64,000 nucleotides of DNA from Caldilineaceae bacterium (lineage in GTDB: Bacteria; Chloroflexota; Anaerolineae; Caldilineales; Caldilineaceae). The DNA lies in the NCBI GenBank assembly GCA_020433455.1, contig JAGRCP010000006.1, positions 56,350-120,349 on the forward strand. The letters run 5' to 3'. The position numbers and the translations under genes were made by a program. Below, one piece after another: positions 39,899 through 48,095 of this stretch; the stretch's first letter is position 1; every line of letters starts with the position of its first letter. The notes under the pieces are model-generated. The model ran no database searches. It was not told the origin of the DNA and saw nothing but the letters and a program-made list of their open reading frames with translations.

Positions 39899-40261
39899 TT
39901 ACGACTTAATGAAGCGCTTTTCTTTCAGGCGGGCCGACTTACCCGAGCGTTCGCGCAGGTAATAGAGCTGGGCCTGACGCACCTTGGCGTTACGCAGCAC
40001 TTCCACCTTGTCTACGGTTTTACTGTAGAGGGGAAAGGTGCGTTCGACGCCTATGCCGTGGGCGGCCGTACGGCGAACCGTATAGGTCGCGCCTGCGCTT
40101 TTGCCGCCGCGCATGGCAATCACCACGCCCTGGAAGACCTGGATGCGCTCATTACGACCTTCCGTAATGCGCTGGTGAACGCGCACCGTGTCGCCGGGCT
40201 TTAGTTGCGGAAAGTTGGCATTCGTTTCCGGAAGCAGCGAATTCATCAGAGCATTAGACAT
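39899..40261 (-). CDS. rplS: 50S ribosomal protein L19
   Basis: 120 residues: [74 protein letters not shown], all standard L19. Start 40261 ([10 protein letters not shown]) has AGAAGGA 10 bases upstream; the longer open frame to 40312 is not part of the protein. Lies downstream of trmD, the classic trmD-rplS order, separated by 182 bases that include a heptad repeat. Confidence 0.97.
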   Translation of the reverse strand: MSNALMNSLLPETNANFPQLKPGDTVRVHQRITEGRNERIQVFQGVVIAMRGGKSAGATYTVRRTAAHGIGVERTFPLYSKTVDKVEVLRNAKVRQAQLYYLRERSGKSARLKEKRFIKS

Positions 40262-40408
40262 GGAACACCGATCCTTCTGAAAATAAATAGCCGCCTGCGC
40301 GGCCAAACTCAATTTCTATAAAATCTATTGACTACAACTGCGCCAGTATAGCATAGCGCCGGTTACTTGCCAAAAATGTGACGATGATTTTGGGCGTGCA
40401 AAACGCAC

Positions 40409-40462
40409 TGAGGAATGAGAAATAAGTAATCAGTGACGCTTACTCATTCCTCATTTCTCATT
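40409..40462. repeat. Heptad repeat pair running through the trmD stop codon
   Basis: 7-nt periodic sequence in both arms: on the reverse strand three AATGAGN units cover the last codons and stop of trmD (40462-40440), and on the + strand GAGGAAT/GAGAAAT/AAGTAAT-like units lie at 40410-40436. The arms are imperfect inverted copies, able to form a hairpin. Confidence 0.7.
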
Positions 40463-41334
40463 TCGCCCCCCTGCTCACACAAAAACGCGCGGTCCGCCTC
40501 CGTTAACGGCAGGTCCTCAAGTATTTCCGGTCGGCGGGCCAACGTACGCAGAAGCGCCTGCTCCCGTCGCCACCGCTCCACATTACCGTGATGACCACTG
40601 AGCAGCACCGGCGGCGCGGCCTCGCCCCGGAAGGTCTGGGGACGGGTGTACTGGGGGCCTTCCAGTAGACCATCCAGCCCGGCCGAGTGGCTGTCCAGGT
40701 GTGCGCTTAGCTCGAAACCCAGCGCGCCCGGCACGAGCCGGGTCACCGCATCAACGAGCACCATGGCCGCCAGCTCGCCGCCGCTGAGTACGTAATCTCC
40801 CAGGCTGATTTCGTCCGTCGCCAGTTGGGTGCGCACCCGTTCATCCACGCCTTCATAGCGGCCGCAAATGAGGGCCATGCGGGACAGGCCGCTCAGTTCC
40901 TCCACCACGGATTGGGTCAGCGGCCGCCCCTGGGGCGTCATGAGAATGACGGGGACGTCAAGGGGCGGCGTCGGGGCGGCATCCCCATCCCACGGCGGCA
41001 GGTTGACGTATGCGTCAGCTCGGGGCAGGGCCCAGCCCGGCGGCCGGGTGAGGACCGTCTCGACCGCACGGAAAATGGGCTGAGGCTTCATGACCATGCC
41101 GCCGCCGCCGCCGTAGGGCGTATCGTCGCAGACGTGATGGCGATCTGTGGTATAGTCCCGGATGTTGTGGCAGGCAAGGGAGATGAGCCCCTGATCCCGG
41201 GCGCGTTTGATGATGCTTTCGGAAAATGGCCCCTCGAACATTTCCGGAAAGAGCGTAAAGATGTCAAAATGAATGGACGTGCCGAACTCTGCGGAAGAAG
41301 CGGCCGAGTCCGACCGGCGGGCGAAAGATTCCAT
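40444..41334 (-). CDS. trmD: tRNA (guanine-N1)-methyltransferase
   Basis: SAM-dependent, knotted SPOUT enzyme that makes m1G37. Family motifs: [81 protein letters not shown]. The usual protein begins about where IHFDIFTLF starts; no ATG, GTG or TTG lies there, only ATT, so either ATG 41334 gives an extra 21-residue N-terminus or ATT is used. The last residues (MRNEE) and stop are encoded by a heptad repeat. Upstream of rplS. Confidence 0.95.
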   Translation of the reverse strand: MESFARRSDSAASSAEFGTSIHFDIFTLFPEMFEGPFSESIIKRARDQGLISLACHNIRDYTTDRHHVCDDTPYGGGGGMVMKPQPIFRAVETVLTRPPGWALPRADAYVNLPPWDGDAAPTPPLDVPVILMTPQGRPLTQSVVEELSGLSRMALICGRYEGVDERVRTQLATDEISLGDYVLSGGELAAMVLVDAVTRLVPGALGFELSAHLDSHSAGLDGLLEGPQYTRPQTFRGEAAPPVLLSGHHGNVERWRREQALLRTLARRPEILEDLPLTEADRAFLCEQGGEMRNEE

Positions 41335-41361
41335 CGTCTGTTTTTCTGATGATTAATTTTT

Positions 41362-43029
41362 ATGAGTGATTGGTCAACCGATTTAATTCAATTGCGGCAA
41401 CGTATCATGCAATCAGCCGCCCGCATCCGCGAACGCTTTGCCCGACGGCTGGACGGCTGGACGACGGCGCTGCTTCTGCGCATTATCTTGCTGCTGGAAG
41501 CTTCGCCGTGGCGGGAGCGGCCCCCTGTTGCCCATATTTTGCGCACGCTGCGCACATCCGAAGTCGAACAGGCTCCCGACCGCTCCATTGTAGCATATGG
41601 GCCCCATGCGGCGGCCGTGCCGGGGGCCGTCGTTTCGCCCCGGGCCGTTCGTTGGGCGTCCGGCGCAGCCCGGGTGGGGCTGACCCTGCTCCTGGCCTTG
41701 CTGATCATCGCCCTGTGGCCCAAATCTCCCGGCAATCCGGTCACCCAGGCGGCCATGCAGCCCACGACCGTCACGCCACGCGCCCTGGCGATCATCAATC
41801 CCCAAAACCAGCTTCCTTCGCCTACGGCAGGCGGGCCGACGCCGCCCTCTATTCTGTCATTGGGGCAGGCAAGCGCGCCCGCTGACATTGAAGACGCGCC
41901 GCCGGTGATAATGGATAGCGTGGCCGGCAATCCTCTCTTTGCCGCACGGCCGTCCGGCCCTCTCATCATCACCGATACGTTAGCCGCTGGCATTGCCCAG
42001 GTTATGGCCGTGGCCCCGGCCCAACCGGTAAATTCGGCCCGGTCCGGCGACGGCATCGTGCTCATCGATCCTTCGCTCACCGGAGAGGATGAGCCGACGC
42101 CTATCCCGCCGCTGGTTGATATTCTTTCTACGCTCAATTTCGACTTCACGCCTGCGCCCGAGCCTCAACCGACCGCGGATGCGCCGCCTACTCCCACGCC
42201 CGTTCCCGTGGCGTTAGCGGCAGGACGCCTCTGGTCTAATTTTCAGCCCGATCCGGCGGGAACTCACTTTTGGGTCAGCCGACCTTTTTCATCCTCTGTG
42301 AGCGGGCAATTGGCCAGTCCCAGCTATCAGTTCGGCTCCACTGCGGGCGGACGCTACCGCATCCACCACGGGATGGACATCTCTAATCCGCAAGGCACGC
42401 CCGTGCGCGCGGCTGTAGAGGGGGTGGTTGCCTACGCCGGTTGGGACGATCCCGAGTTGTTGGGGCCGTATAACGGCTTCTATGGCAATGCCGTGGTCAT
42501 CCGTCTGGATCGCAAGCTGCCCGTCGCGGGCGGCGAGATGAACGTCTATCTTCTCTACGGCCATCTGAGCGAGGCGCTGGTGGAAACGGGGCAGCGGGTG
42601 ACGCCCGATGATATTGTGGGACGGGTGGGCATGACCGGCATCGCCATCGGTCCCCATCTGCATGTGGAAATGCGCCTGGGCCTCAATGATTACGAGCATA
42701 GCGTTAACCCATATCTGTGGGTGGAGCCTATGGACGGCGGCGGTGCGGTTGCCGTGCGCCTTCTTTCCGAAGACGGTCGCACCTGGCCCGGCGCACGCCT
42801 GACGCTGGCTCGCTTTGAAGGCGGACGCGCGGTCTGGGCCCGGGTCATCGAAACGTACCACAACGACGAACTCATCGGTCCCGATCCCGCGTGGGGCGAA
42901 AACGGCGCCATGGGCAGCGTCCCGCCCGGCAGCTATGTCCTGGTGGGCAGCGTCAACGGGCGGCAGGTCCGGACCGATATCACCGTTGAGGCGGGGAAGA
43001 CGACGTTTGTGGAGCTGCGTACCAACTAA
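41362..43029 (+). CDS. Membrane-anchored M23-family (LytM) peptidase
   Basis: 555 residues. A cytoplasmic N-terminus of about 110 residues, one TM (ARVGLTLLLALLIIALW), a long Pro/Ala/Thr-rich extracellular linker, then an M23 domain with zinc ligands in HHGMDISNP, LLYGHLS and IGPHLHVEMRL. A C-terminal Ig/carboxypeptidase-like beta domain ends in EAGKTTFVELRTN. Likely cuts peptidoglycan cross-bridges or acts in wall remodelling. Divergent from trmD by 27 bases; ribosome site weak. Its stop TAA starts a heptad repeat. Confidence 0.9.
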   Translation: MSDWSTDLIQLRQRIMQSAARIRERFARRLDGWTTALLLRIILLLEASPWRERPPVAHILRTLRTSEVEQAPDRSIVAYGPHAAAVPGAVVSPRAVRWASGAARVGLTLLLALLIIALWPKSPGNPVTQAAMQPTTVTPRALAIINPQNQLPSPTAGGPTPPSILSLGQASAPADIEDAPPVIMDSVAGNPLFAARPSGPLIITDTLAAGIAQVMAVAPAQPVNSARSGDGIVLIDPSLTGEDEPTPIPPLVDILSTLNFDFTPAPEPQPTADAPPTPTPVPVALAAGRLWSNFQPDPAGTHFWVSRPFSSSVSGQLASPSYQFGSTAGGRYRIHHGMDISNPQGTPVRAAVEGVVAYAGWDDPELLGPYNGFYGNAVVIRLDRKLPVAGGEMNVYLLYGHLSEALVETGQRVTPDDIVGRVGMTGIAIGPHLHVEMRLGLNDYEHSVNPYLWVEPMDGGGAVAVRLLSEDGRTWPGARLTLARFEGGRAVWARVIETYHNDELIGPDPAWGENGAMGSVPPGSYVLVGSVNGRQVRTDITVEAGKTTFVELRTN

Positions 43030-43116
43030 AGACTCAAAGATTGAAGATTAAAGATTAGACTCACTCACCTCCAATCTCCAATCTTTAATCTTTAATCTTT
43101 AATCTTTAATCTTCAG
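43027..43116. repeat. Heptad repeats after the M23 gene
   Basis: Starting in register with the stop TAA, five 7-nt units (of type TTAAAGA) fill 43027-43061. Facing them, six units (CCAATCT twice, TTAATCT four times) fill 43071-43112. The two blocks are inverted copies and could form a hairpin just before rnhA. Confidence 0.85.
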
Positions 43117-43136
43117 CCTCGAGGCATCTACCATCA

Positions 43137-43607
43137 ATGACCACCGTAACCATCTACACCGACGGCGGCTGTATCGGCAACCCGGGTCCGGGCGGCTGGG
43201 CCGCGGTCCTGCTCTACGGCGAGCACCGCAAGGAGTTGAGCGGTCGTTTCCAGGCGACGACCAACAACCGCATGGAGTTGCGCGCGGCCATTGAGGGACT
43301 GAACGCGTTGAAGCGTCCTTGTCCTGTGGAGCTATACACGGACAGCAGCTATCTGCGCGACGGGATCACCAAGTGGGTGCACGGCTGGCAGCGCAACGGC
43401 TGGCGCACGGCAGGCAAGAAGCCGGTGAAAAATCAGGATTTGTGGCAGGAGCTATTGCGCGCAGCCGCGCGTCACGAACCGGCCGGCGGCGTCGCCTGGC
43501 AGTGGGTTAAGGGCCACGCCGACAATGACCTCAACGCGCTGGCCGATGAGCTGGCCAACACGGCCGCGCGCAGCGTCACGGATGCAGACCCTGAGGACGC
43601 GGCGTAA
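43137..43607 (+). CDS. rnhA: Ribonuclease HI
   Basis: 156 residues. Cleaves RNA in RNA-DNA hybrids. The four catalytic carboxylates are all present: Asp in [17 protein letters not shown], Glu in [10 protein letters not shown], Asp in ELYTDSSYL and Asp in [16 protein letters not shown]. The basic handle ([19 protein letters not shown]) typical of E. coli-type RNase HI is kept. Preceded by the inverted heptad repeat of the M23 gene and convergent with the NUDIX gene (6 bases between stops). Confidence 0.96.
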   Translation: MTTVTIYTDGGCIGNPGPGGWAAVLLYGEHRKELSGRFQATTNNRMELRAAIEGLNALKRPCPVELYTDSSYLRDGITKWVHGWQRNGWRTAGKKPVKNQDLWQELLRAAARHEPAGGVAWQWVKGHADNDLNALADELANTAARSVTDADPEDAA

Positions 43608-43613
43608 CGGCGC

Positions 43614-44156
43614 TCACGCTTCCGCACTAAAGGCGTAGTGCAGCTTGCCCGTCCCATCGGGCGCATAGCGGCCGTAGAAGATCGGTCCGTCGCCCAGCGC
43701 ACGGGGCAGCACTGCGTAGAGATCATCCACCAAGGGCAGATCGGCCAGACCGTCTACCGGCAGCCATTCGGGCGCGCCTTCAGCAGTAGCGGTTACAGTG
43801 CGCTTCTCTGTTTCACCGATATAAACGAAGACAAGCACTCCGGGCCGGGGGCCCTCTTGGTCATCGCCCGTGTCGATCTGAATGACGCCCCGCAAGTGCA
43901 GGACGACGTCAGCCAGGCCCGCCTCCTCGGCCAGCTCGCGCCGGGCCGCGGCCAGCACATCCTCATCCGCCTCCACATGGCCGCCCAGCCCGTTGTATAG
44001 CCCCGCCCACAGCCGCTTGTCCGCCGCCCCCTTGAGGAGCAACACCTCCTGCGCCCCTGTTTCCGGCTGTCGGCTGGTGACAAAGATGAGCGTGCGTGGA
44101 ATCACCTGCAAGCGCCTGCGTCCGGGTTCTCGTGTGCCTTGATCGGTTGCGCGCAT
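43614..44156 (-). CDS. NUDIX hydrolase
   Basis: About 180 residues with a complete NUDIX box, GHVEADEDVLAAARRELAEEAGL (written here as its 23-residue signature around REL-EE). Preceding strands VIPRTLIFVTSR and VLLLKGAADKRLWAGLYNGLGG resemble MutT/8-oxo-dGTPase or ADP-ribose pyrophosphatase relatives; substrate cannot be assigned. The frame is open to 44252 but the part before ATG 44156 is encoded by the octad repeat and is unlikely to be protein. No Shine-Dalgarno is visible, so the start is uncertain. Overlaps nothing, but is separated from menC only by the repeat block. Confidence 0.85.
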   Translation of the reverse strand: MRATDQGTREPGRRRLQVIPRTLIFVTSRQPETGAQEVLLLKGAADKRLWAGLYNGLGGHVEADEDVLAAARRELAEEAGLADVVLHLRGVIQIDTGDDQEGPRPGVLVFVYIGETEKRTVTATAEGAPEWLPVDGLADLPLVDDLYAVLPRALGDGPIFYGRYAPDGTGKLHYAFSAEA

Positions 44157-44162
44157 GATGGT

Positions 44163-44280
44163 ATCGGTTGATTGGTTGAATTGGTGACTGGTTGACTGGG
44201 TGGCTAAGTGATGTGATGGCTTTGATGATGCGCCACTCCGCAATATCGCCACTTCGCCACCCCGTACCTGCTACCTGCCC
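44163..44280. repeat. Octad (8-nt) repeat block after menC
   Basis: + strand 44169-44220 shows six 8-nt units (GATTGGTT, GACTGGTT, GACTGGGT and variants). 44231-44278 shows six facing units (CGCCACTC, CGCCACTT, CGCCACCC and variants), the last ones running into the menC stop, where CAGGTAG units also appear. It is the same idea as the heptad sites but with period 8. Confidence 0.75.
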
Positions 44281-45386
44281 CTCATCTCCCACGTTTCCAG
44301 CGTTACCTCGTCCAGAAAATCCTCATCCACGATGGCGCCGCTGCCCACGGCGGTGGAAACGGTGAGGGTGCTGTCTTCCTGATTGAGGGTGAAGGGGTTG
44401 GTGACGATGTCCCGTGCGTAGTAGCGGTCGTTGGCGCTAATGTCGCCGGGCAGCGTGAAGTTGGGGAGGCTGGCCAGGGCTACATTGAAGTAGCGTCCGA
44501 TGCCCGTCTCCAGCATGCCGCCGTGCCAGACCGGCATGCCCACAGCCTGGGCCATATCGTGGATGCGCACCGAATCGGCCAGACCCCCGATGCGGCCCGG
44601 CTTGATGTTGATGATATCGCACGCGTTCATCTCGATGGCCCAGCGCGCATGGTCAGGCGAGATAATGCTCTCGTCCAGGCAGAGGGGATTGGCCAGCATG
44701 GGCTTAAGCTTGGCGTGATCGAAGATGTCGTCATGGGCCAGGGGCTGCTCGATGAGGAGCAGGTTCAGGTCGTTGAGTTCGGCCAGATGGGGCCCGTCTT
44801 CCAGGCGATAGATGCTGTTGGCGTCTACTTGCAGTTTGAGGTCGGGCCAGCGTTCCCTCACGGCCCGGGCCGGCTCGATGTCCCAGCCCGGCTTGATCTT
44901 GAGCTTGATGCGCCCATAGCCGTCGGCCAGATAAGCCTCCACCACTTCCAGCAGCGTCTCGATGTTGGGCTGGATGCCTACGCTCACGCCGACCTCGACC
45001 CGGTCGCGCGTCCCGCCCAGCATGTCGGCCAGGCTTTTGCCTGCGCGTTGGCTGAAGAGGTCCCACGCGGCGAATTCCAAACCGGCCTTGGCCATCTTAT
45101 TGCCCCGCACCCTTGCGAACGCGGCCGTGACGTCCTCCGGTCCCGTAAGATCGGCTTCCAGCAGCATGGGCGCCAGGTACTTCTGCTGGATAATCAGCGC
45201 CGTGTCGGTGCATTCCTCATTGTAAAAGGGATGGGTCCCCACGGGCGATTCGCCCCAGGCAACCAGGCCGTCGGCCTCCAGGCGGATGATGATAGGGTCC
45301 CGACCCAGCTCGCGCCAGCCGCTGGTTTCAAACGGCGCGACATAGGGAAGGTGGATTTTGCGGATTTCGATGCGTTCGATGCGCAT
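44271..45386 (-). CDS. menC: MenC-like enolase-superfamily enzyme, likely N-succinylamino acid racemase
   Basis: 371 residues of the o-succinylbenzoate synthase / N-succinylamino acid racemase group. Catalytic features: Lys pair in IKLKIKPG, metal ligands Asp in QVDANS, Glu in LIEQPLA and Asp in LCLDESI, and the second catalytic Lys in NIKPGRIGG. No other menaquinone genes are near. Instead, a COG3375-type GNAT protein lies about 600 bases upstream on the same strand; in several bacteria (for example Geobacillus) such a GNAT makes N-succinyl-D-amino acids that this type of enolase epimerises. This favours racemase activity, but sequence alone cannot separate the two and many members do both. 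AGGAG is 5 bases before the ATG. Confidence 0.9.
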   Translation of the reverse strand: MRIERIEIRKIHLPYVAPFETSGWRELGRDPIIIRLEADGLVAWGESPVGTHPFYNEECTDTALIIQQKYLAPMLLEADLTGPEDVTAAFARVRGNKMAKAGLEFAAWDLFSQRAGKSLADMLGGTRDRVEVGVSVGIQPNIETLLEVVEAYLADGYGRIKLKIKPGWDIEPARAVRERWPDLKLQVDANSIYRLEDGPHLAELNDLNLLLIEQPLAHDDIFDHAKLKPMLANPLCLDESIISPDHARWAIEMNACDIINIKPGRIGGLADSVRIHDMAQAVGMPVWHGGMLETGIGRYFNVALASLPNFTLPGDISANDRYYARDIVTNPFTLNQEDSTLTVSTAVGSGAIVDEDFLDEVTLETWEMRGR

Positions 45387-45420
45387 GGTGGCTCCTGAGG
45401 CAATTGGGTGGTTGAATAGA

Positions 45421-45452
45421 GTTTGATCGAAGAATCGTTCATCAGATCAAAC
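45421..45452. promoter_or_regulatory. Inverted repeat upstream of menC
   Basis: GTTTGATC and GATCAAAC, perfect 8-bp arms separated by 16 bases, 35-66 bases before the menC start. Candidate operator; no cognate regulator is known. Confidence 0.4.
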
Positions 45453-45521
45453 AGAGCGAAAATATAATACCCCAATCGCAACTGACCGCCTAGCACATTT
45501 TGTCTTTCTGAGCTGTGTCCA

Positions 45522-45823
45522 TTACTCCTGCGCGCCCTGCGTCGGGTCCATCACCCGGCCAGGAAAGAGGGTCTCGTCATTCGCCCATTCGCGCAGTTCC
45601 GGCTCTGCTCGCACCGCCAATCCATGGGGGGCGGCCAGATGCCCTGCCGTCTCCCAAGCGCGACGCAAGTCGCTGGAGAAAATGGCGTCTATAGGTGTGC
45701 GCGCAAAATGAGCTGTTGTTCGTTGCGCTTCCACCTCTCCCAGCGCCGTCAATCAGGAATCAGGGACATTGTCCAGGCGCAGCGCAGCCCAGCGCCGTGG
45801 CGAACCAGGTGAATGAGTGTCAT
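45522..45823 (-). pseudogene. Decayed histidine-phosphatase (phosphoglycerate-mutase-like) gene
   Basis: From ATG 45823 the reverse strand reads MTLIHLVRHGAG, the classic RHG active-site start, but this frame ends after 24 codons. Another frame continues the family as LRLDNVPDS, then an in-frame TGA (45755-45753), then LTALGEVEAQ and FSSDLRRAWETAGHLA. So there is one frameshift and one stop within the first 35 residues, and the chain ends after about 76 more residues, far short of the usual 190-210. A broken remnant. Confidence 0.8.
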
Positions 45824-45829
45824 GATTGG

Positions 45830-46010
45830 CTATTGTTCAGCTTTTCCTCTCCTCCATATGCGTACAAACTGTACGATAAAAACACCGACAATAGCAATCA
45901 CTAAGCCTAGCAATTGGCGACCGGACAGTTGCTCTCCAAGAAACAAGACAGCCAGAATCGGGATTTGAATCGACATTGTGCTATTAAGTGCGGTCATGCC
46001 CAGTGGGTTA
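45830..46010 (-). pseudogene. Remnant of an EamA-family transporter C-terminus
   Basis: TALNSTMSIQIPILAVLFLGE with the following LSGRQLLGLVIAIVGVFIVQF matches the last two helices of EamA/DMT permeases. Everything upstream of it is missing and replaced by the GNAT gene in another frame. About 55 of roughly 290 residues remain. Confidence 0.7.
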
Positions 46011-46883
46011 TCTGCCAGAGAAATACCCGAATTCCCGGACAAGAATGTAATGCCATCCCTTTGCGGGGATGGCCACACAGTCTACCAGGGTGTAGCCGGC
46101 GGCGAAGGCTTGCTCCATCCACTCGCGCAGATGCAGCCGCCAGGCCAGGGAGAGCGCGCCGTCGGCCAGGCGGATGGCGGCGATGTCGTCCGGGATGGGC
46201 AGTGCCAGGGGCTCGCCGTCCAGGCGTGGGGATTTCTCCCCGGGCGCGGTAAAGTCTCCTGAGCGGGACGTGGGCAGGATGTGGAAGGCATCCGGTTGCC
46301 ACTGGGCCCGGGGGCGAGTCGCGTCCAGGTCCGTGGCTACATGGGGGCTGGCGATATGCCAATCCACCTGGCAGCGGTCGCTGGGCACGCCCCGGTTGAG
46401 CGCGTCCTGCATCTCGCCGTAGACGTTGCGCAGATAGGTGTTGCACGTCGCGCCCAGACGGTGAATGTTGAAGACGCCGTTGGCCCGATAGAGGGGATCG
46501 TAGGTCCAGGTGATCCAGTCGGTGAGCCCCTGCGTCAGTACCGTCTCGCGCTGGGCCAGCTTGAGGCGCAGGCCGATGCGCTGCCCTTGCCACCCAGGCA
46601 GCACGCCCACCACGTGACTGCATATTTTGGTGCGCAGCTCATCCTCGGGGTGCGGCCGGTCCGCGCCCAGCCACCAGAAGGCAGCGCCCACCATGCCGCC
46701 GGTCTCATTCGGTCCGTCCGGGGCATACGCGCCCAGCAGGCCGCCGCCGTTTTTGAGCGCGGTCATGAGCACGTGGTTGGGCACGACTTCAATATCGGGG
46801 CTGAACCAAATGCGGCGCTCCAGCTCCTGGAAGTGATTACAGCCGGTAATATCGGTAACGGGGCGAATGGTGATGGCGGACAT
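46008..46883 (-). CDS. COG3375-type GNAT acyltransferase
   Basis: 291 residues. The N-terminal GNAT half has ITIRPVTDITGCNHFQELERRIW, GAAFWWLG, SHVVGVLPGWQGQRIGLRLK (acyl-CoA-binding turn) and the LTDWITWTYDPLYRANGVFN segment characteristic of COG3375 proteins. This family includes the succinyl-CoA:D-amino acid N-succinyltransferase that works with N-succinylamino acid racemase. The start is 3 bases after the stop of the upstream AIR-synthase-like gene, so the two are co-transcribed. The last ~20 codons overlap the EamA remnant in another frame, so the natural C-terminus may have been altered. Confidence 0.8.
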   Translation of the reverse strand: MSAITIRPVTDITGCNHFQELERRIWFSPDIEVVPNHVLMTALKNGGGLLGAYAPDGPNETGGMVGAAFWWLGADRPHPEDELRTKICSHVVGVLPGWQGQRIGLRLKLAQRETVLTQGLTDWITWTYDPLYRANGVFNIHRLGATCNTYLRNVYGEMQDALNRGVPSDRCQVDWHIASPHVATDLDATRPRAQWQPDAFHILPTSRSGDFTAPGEKSPRLDGEPLALPIPDDIAAIRLADGALSLAWRLHLREWMEQAFAAGYTLVDCVAIPAKGWHYILVREFGYFSGR

Positions 46884-46886
46884 AGC

Positions 46887-47948
46887 CTACTCAAAAAGTT
46901 TGGTGATTTCGTCAACGTCAAAGCGGGGGAAAGGCGCGGGGACACTGCCGCGCCGCGCGCGCAGGCCATCCTTTCCGGACAGGACCCGGCCGATGACGCT
47001 GACCCGACGGCCCAGTGGGGACCAGGCCGCTTCCAGTGCGGGCAATGCTTCCGGCCGGGCCGTGGCCAGGAGCGCGCCCGAGGCAATCGTGCCCAGGGGA
47101 TCGAGTCCAAAGGCGGTGCAGAGGCGGCCCATGCGCGGCGGCGTGTGGATGGCGTCCAAATCGATGTCCAGTCCCACATCCGCGGCTACGGCCATCTCCA
47201 GCAGCGCCGTAGCAACGCCGCCTTCGGTGGGATCGTGCATGGCGTGAACCTGCCCGGTGGCCGCGGCCGCGTGCGCGACCTTGAGCACGCTGATGCCGGG
47301 ATCGAAGAGATAGCCGGCGGCTTCGTCCAGCTCGTCGTGGGACCAGCCCATTGCCGTCAGTTCGTCGCGCTTTTCCCGCGCGATAATGCTGGCCCCTTCC
47401 ACAGGAACCGCACCGACCAGCAGAACCAGATCCCCAATCTGACTGCCGCCGCTGTGAACGTAGCGATCGCGCGCAACTTCGCCCAGCAGGGTGCCGGCAA
47501 CTACGGGTTGGCGCACCGCGGGCGTAATTTCGCTGTGACCGCCGCCGATGACTACGTTTAGCTCACGGCAGGCGCGCCCGATCTGGGTGAAGATATTCTC
47601 GATTTCCGTCGGGTCGCTCGCACCTGGGGGCAGGAGCAGCGTGGGAAAGTAGAAGCGAGGCGTCGCGCCCGTGACGGCTAAATCGTTGGCGCAGACGTTG
47701 ACGGCATAGTAACCGATCTCATCCGTGGCAAAGGTGATGGGATCGCTCTTGGCCACCAGCAGGCGGTTCTGACCGGGCGTAAAATCGATGACCGCGGCAT
47801 CTTCGCCCACGGCCGGACCGAGGAGCAAAGCGGGGTCGTCTGTAGGAAGGTTCGCCAGCAGATGGGCCAGAAGCGCGGGGGGCAATTTGCCCGCTGCCAG
47901 GGCGTCCGGTTGCATGGCGTGAAGGTCGAGAAGCGTTTGGGCGCACAT
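46887..47948 (-). CDS. AIR-synthase-related protein (HypE/ThiL-like fold)
   Basis: 353 residues with PurM-like N- and C-domains: GPAVGEDAAVID (nucleotide/metal loop), VCANDLAVTGATPRFY, IGGGHSEITPAV, HAMHDPTEGGVATAL. It resembles HypE most, but lacks the HypE C-terminal PR(I/V)C tail that receives the carbamoyl group and has no Cys/Sec SelD loop. It is therefore neither a hydrogenase maturation HypE nor SelD; probably an ATP-dependent enzyme of unknown substrate. Co-transcribed with the GNAT gene (3 bases apart), which suggests a shared pathway. The start at 47948 lacks a clear ribosome site. Confidence 0.85.
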   Translation of the reverse strand: MCAQTLLDLHAMQPDALAAGKLPPALLAHLLANLPTDDPALLLGPAVGEDAAVIDFTPGQNRLLVAKSDPITFATDEIGYYAVNVCANDLAVTGATPRFYFPTLLLPPGASDPTEIENIFTQIGRACRELNVVIGGGHSEITPAVRQPVVAGTLLGEVARDRYVHSGGSQIGDLVLLVGAVPVEGASIIAREKRDELTAMGWSHDELDEAAGYLFDPGISVLKVAHAAAATGQVHAMHDPTEGGVATALLEMAVAADVGLDIDLDAIHTPPRMGRLCTAFGLDPLGTIASGALLATARPEALPALEAAWSPLGRRVSVIGRVLSGKDGLRARRGSVPAPFPRFDVDEITKLFE

Positions 47949-48095
47949 GAGCGTACATTGTACCGAAGCGGGCCGAGAGGGACAAGCGCCGCGGGTGGTT
48001 GTGTATAATGAATTCCACGCGTCACACGTAATGCGTGGCAGACTCCGTCACGAGTCATATCTCAGTAAACCACTACATGGCAGAGGAGAACTTTC

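Noticed and set aside
43027..43116. CRISPR array
   Set aside because: Units are 7 nt with no spacers, and the sequence differs at each site.
46887..47948. HypE hydrogenase maturation protein or SelD selenophosphate synthetase
   Set aside because: No C-terminal PR-x-C tail for HypE and no Cys/Sec-containing N-terminal loop for SelD.
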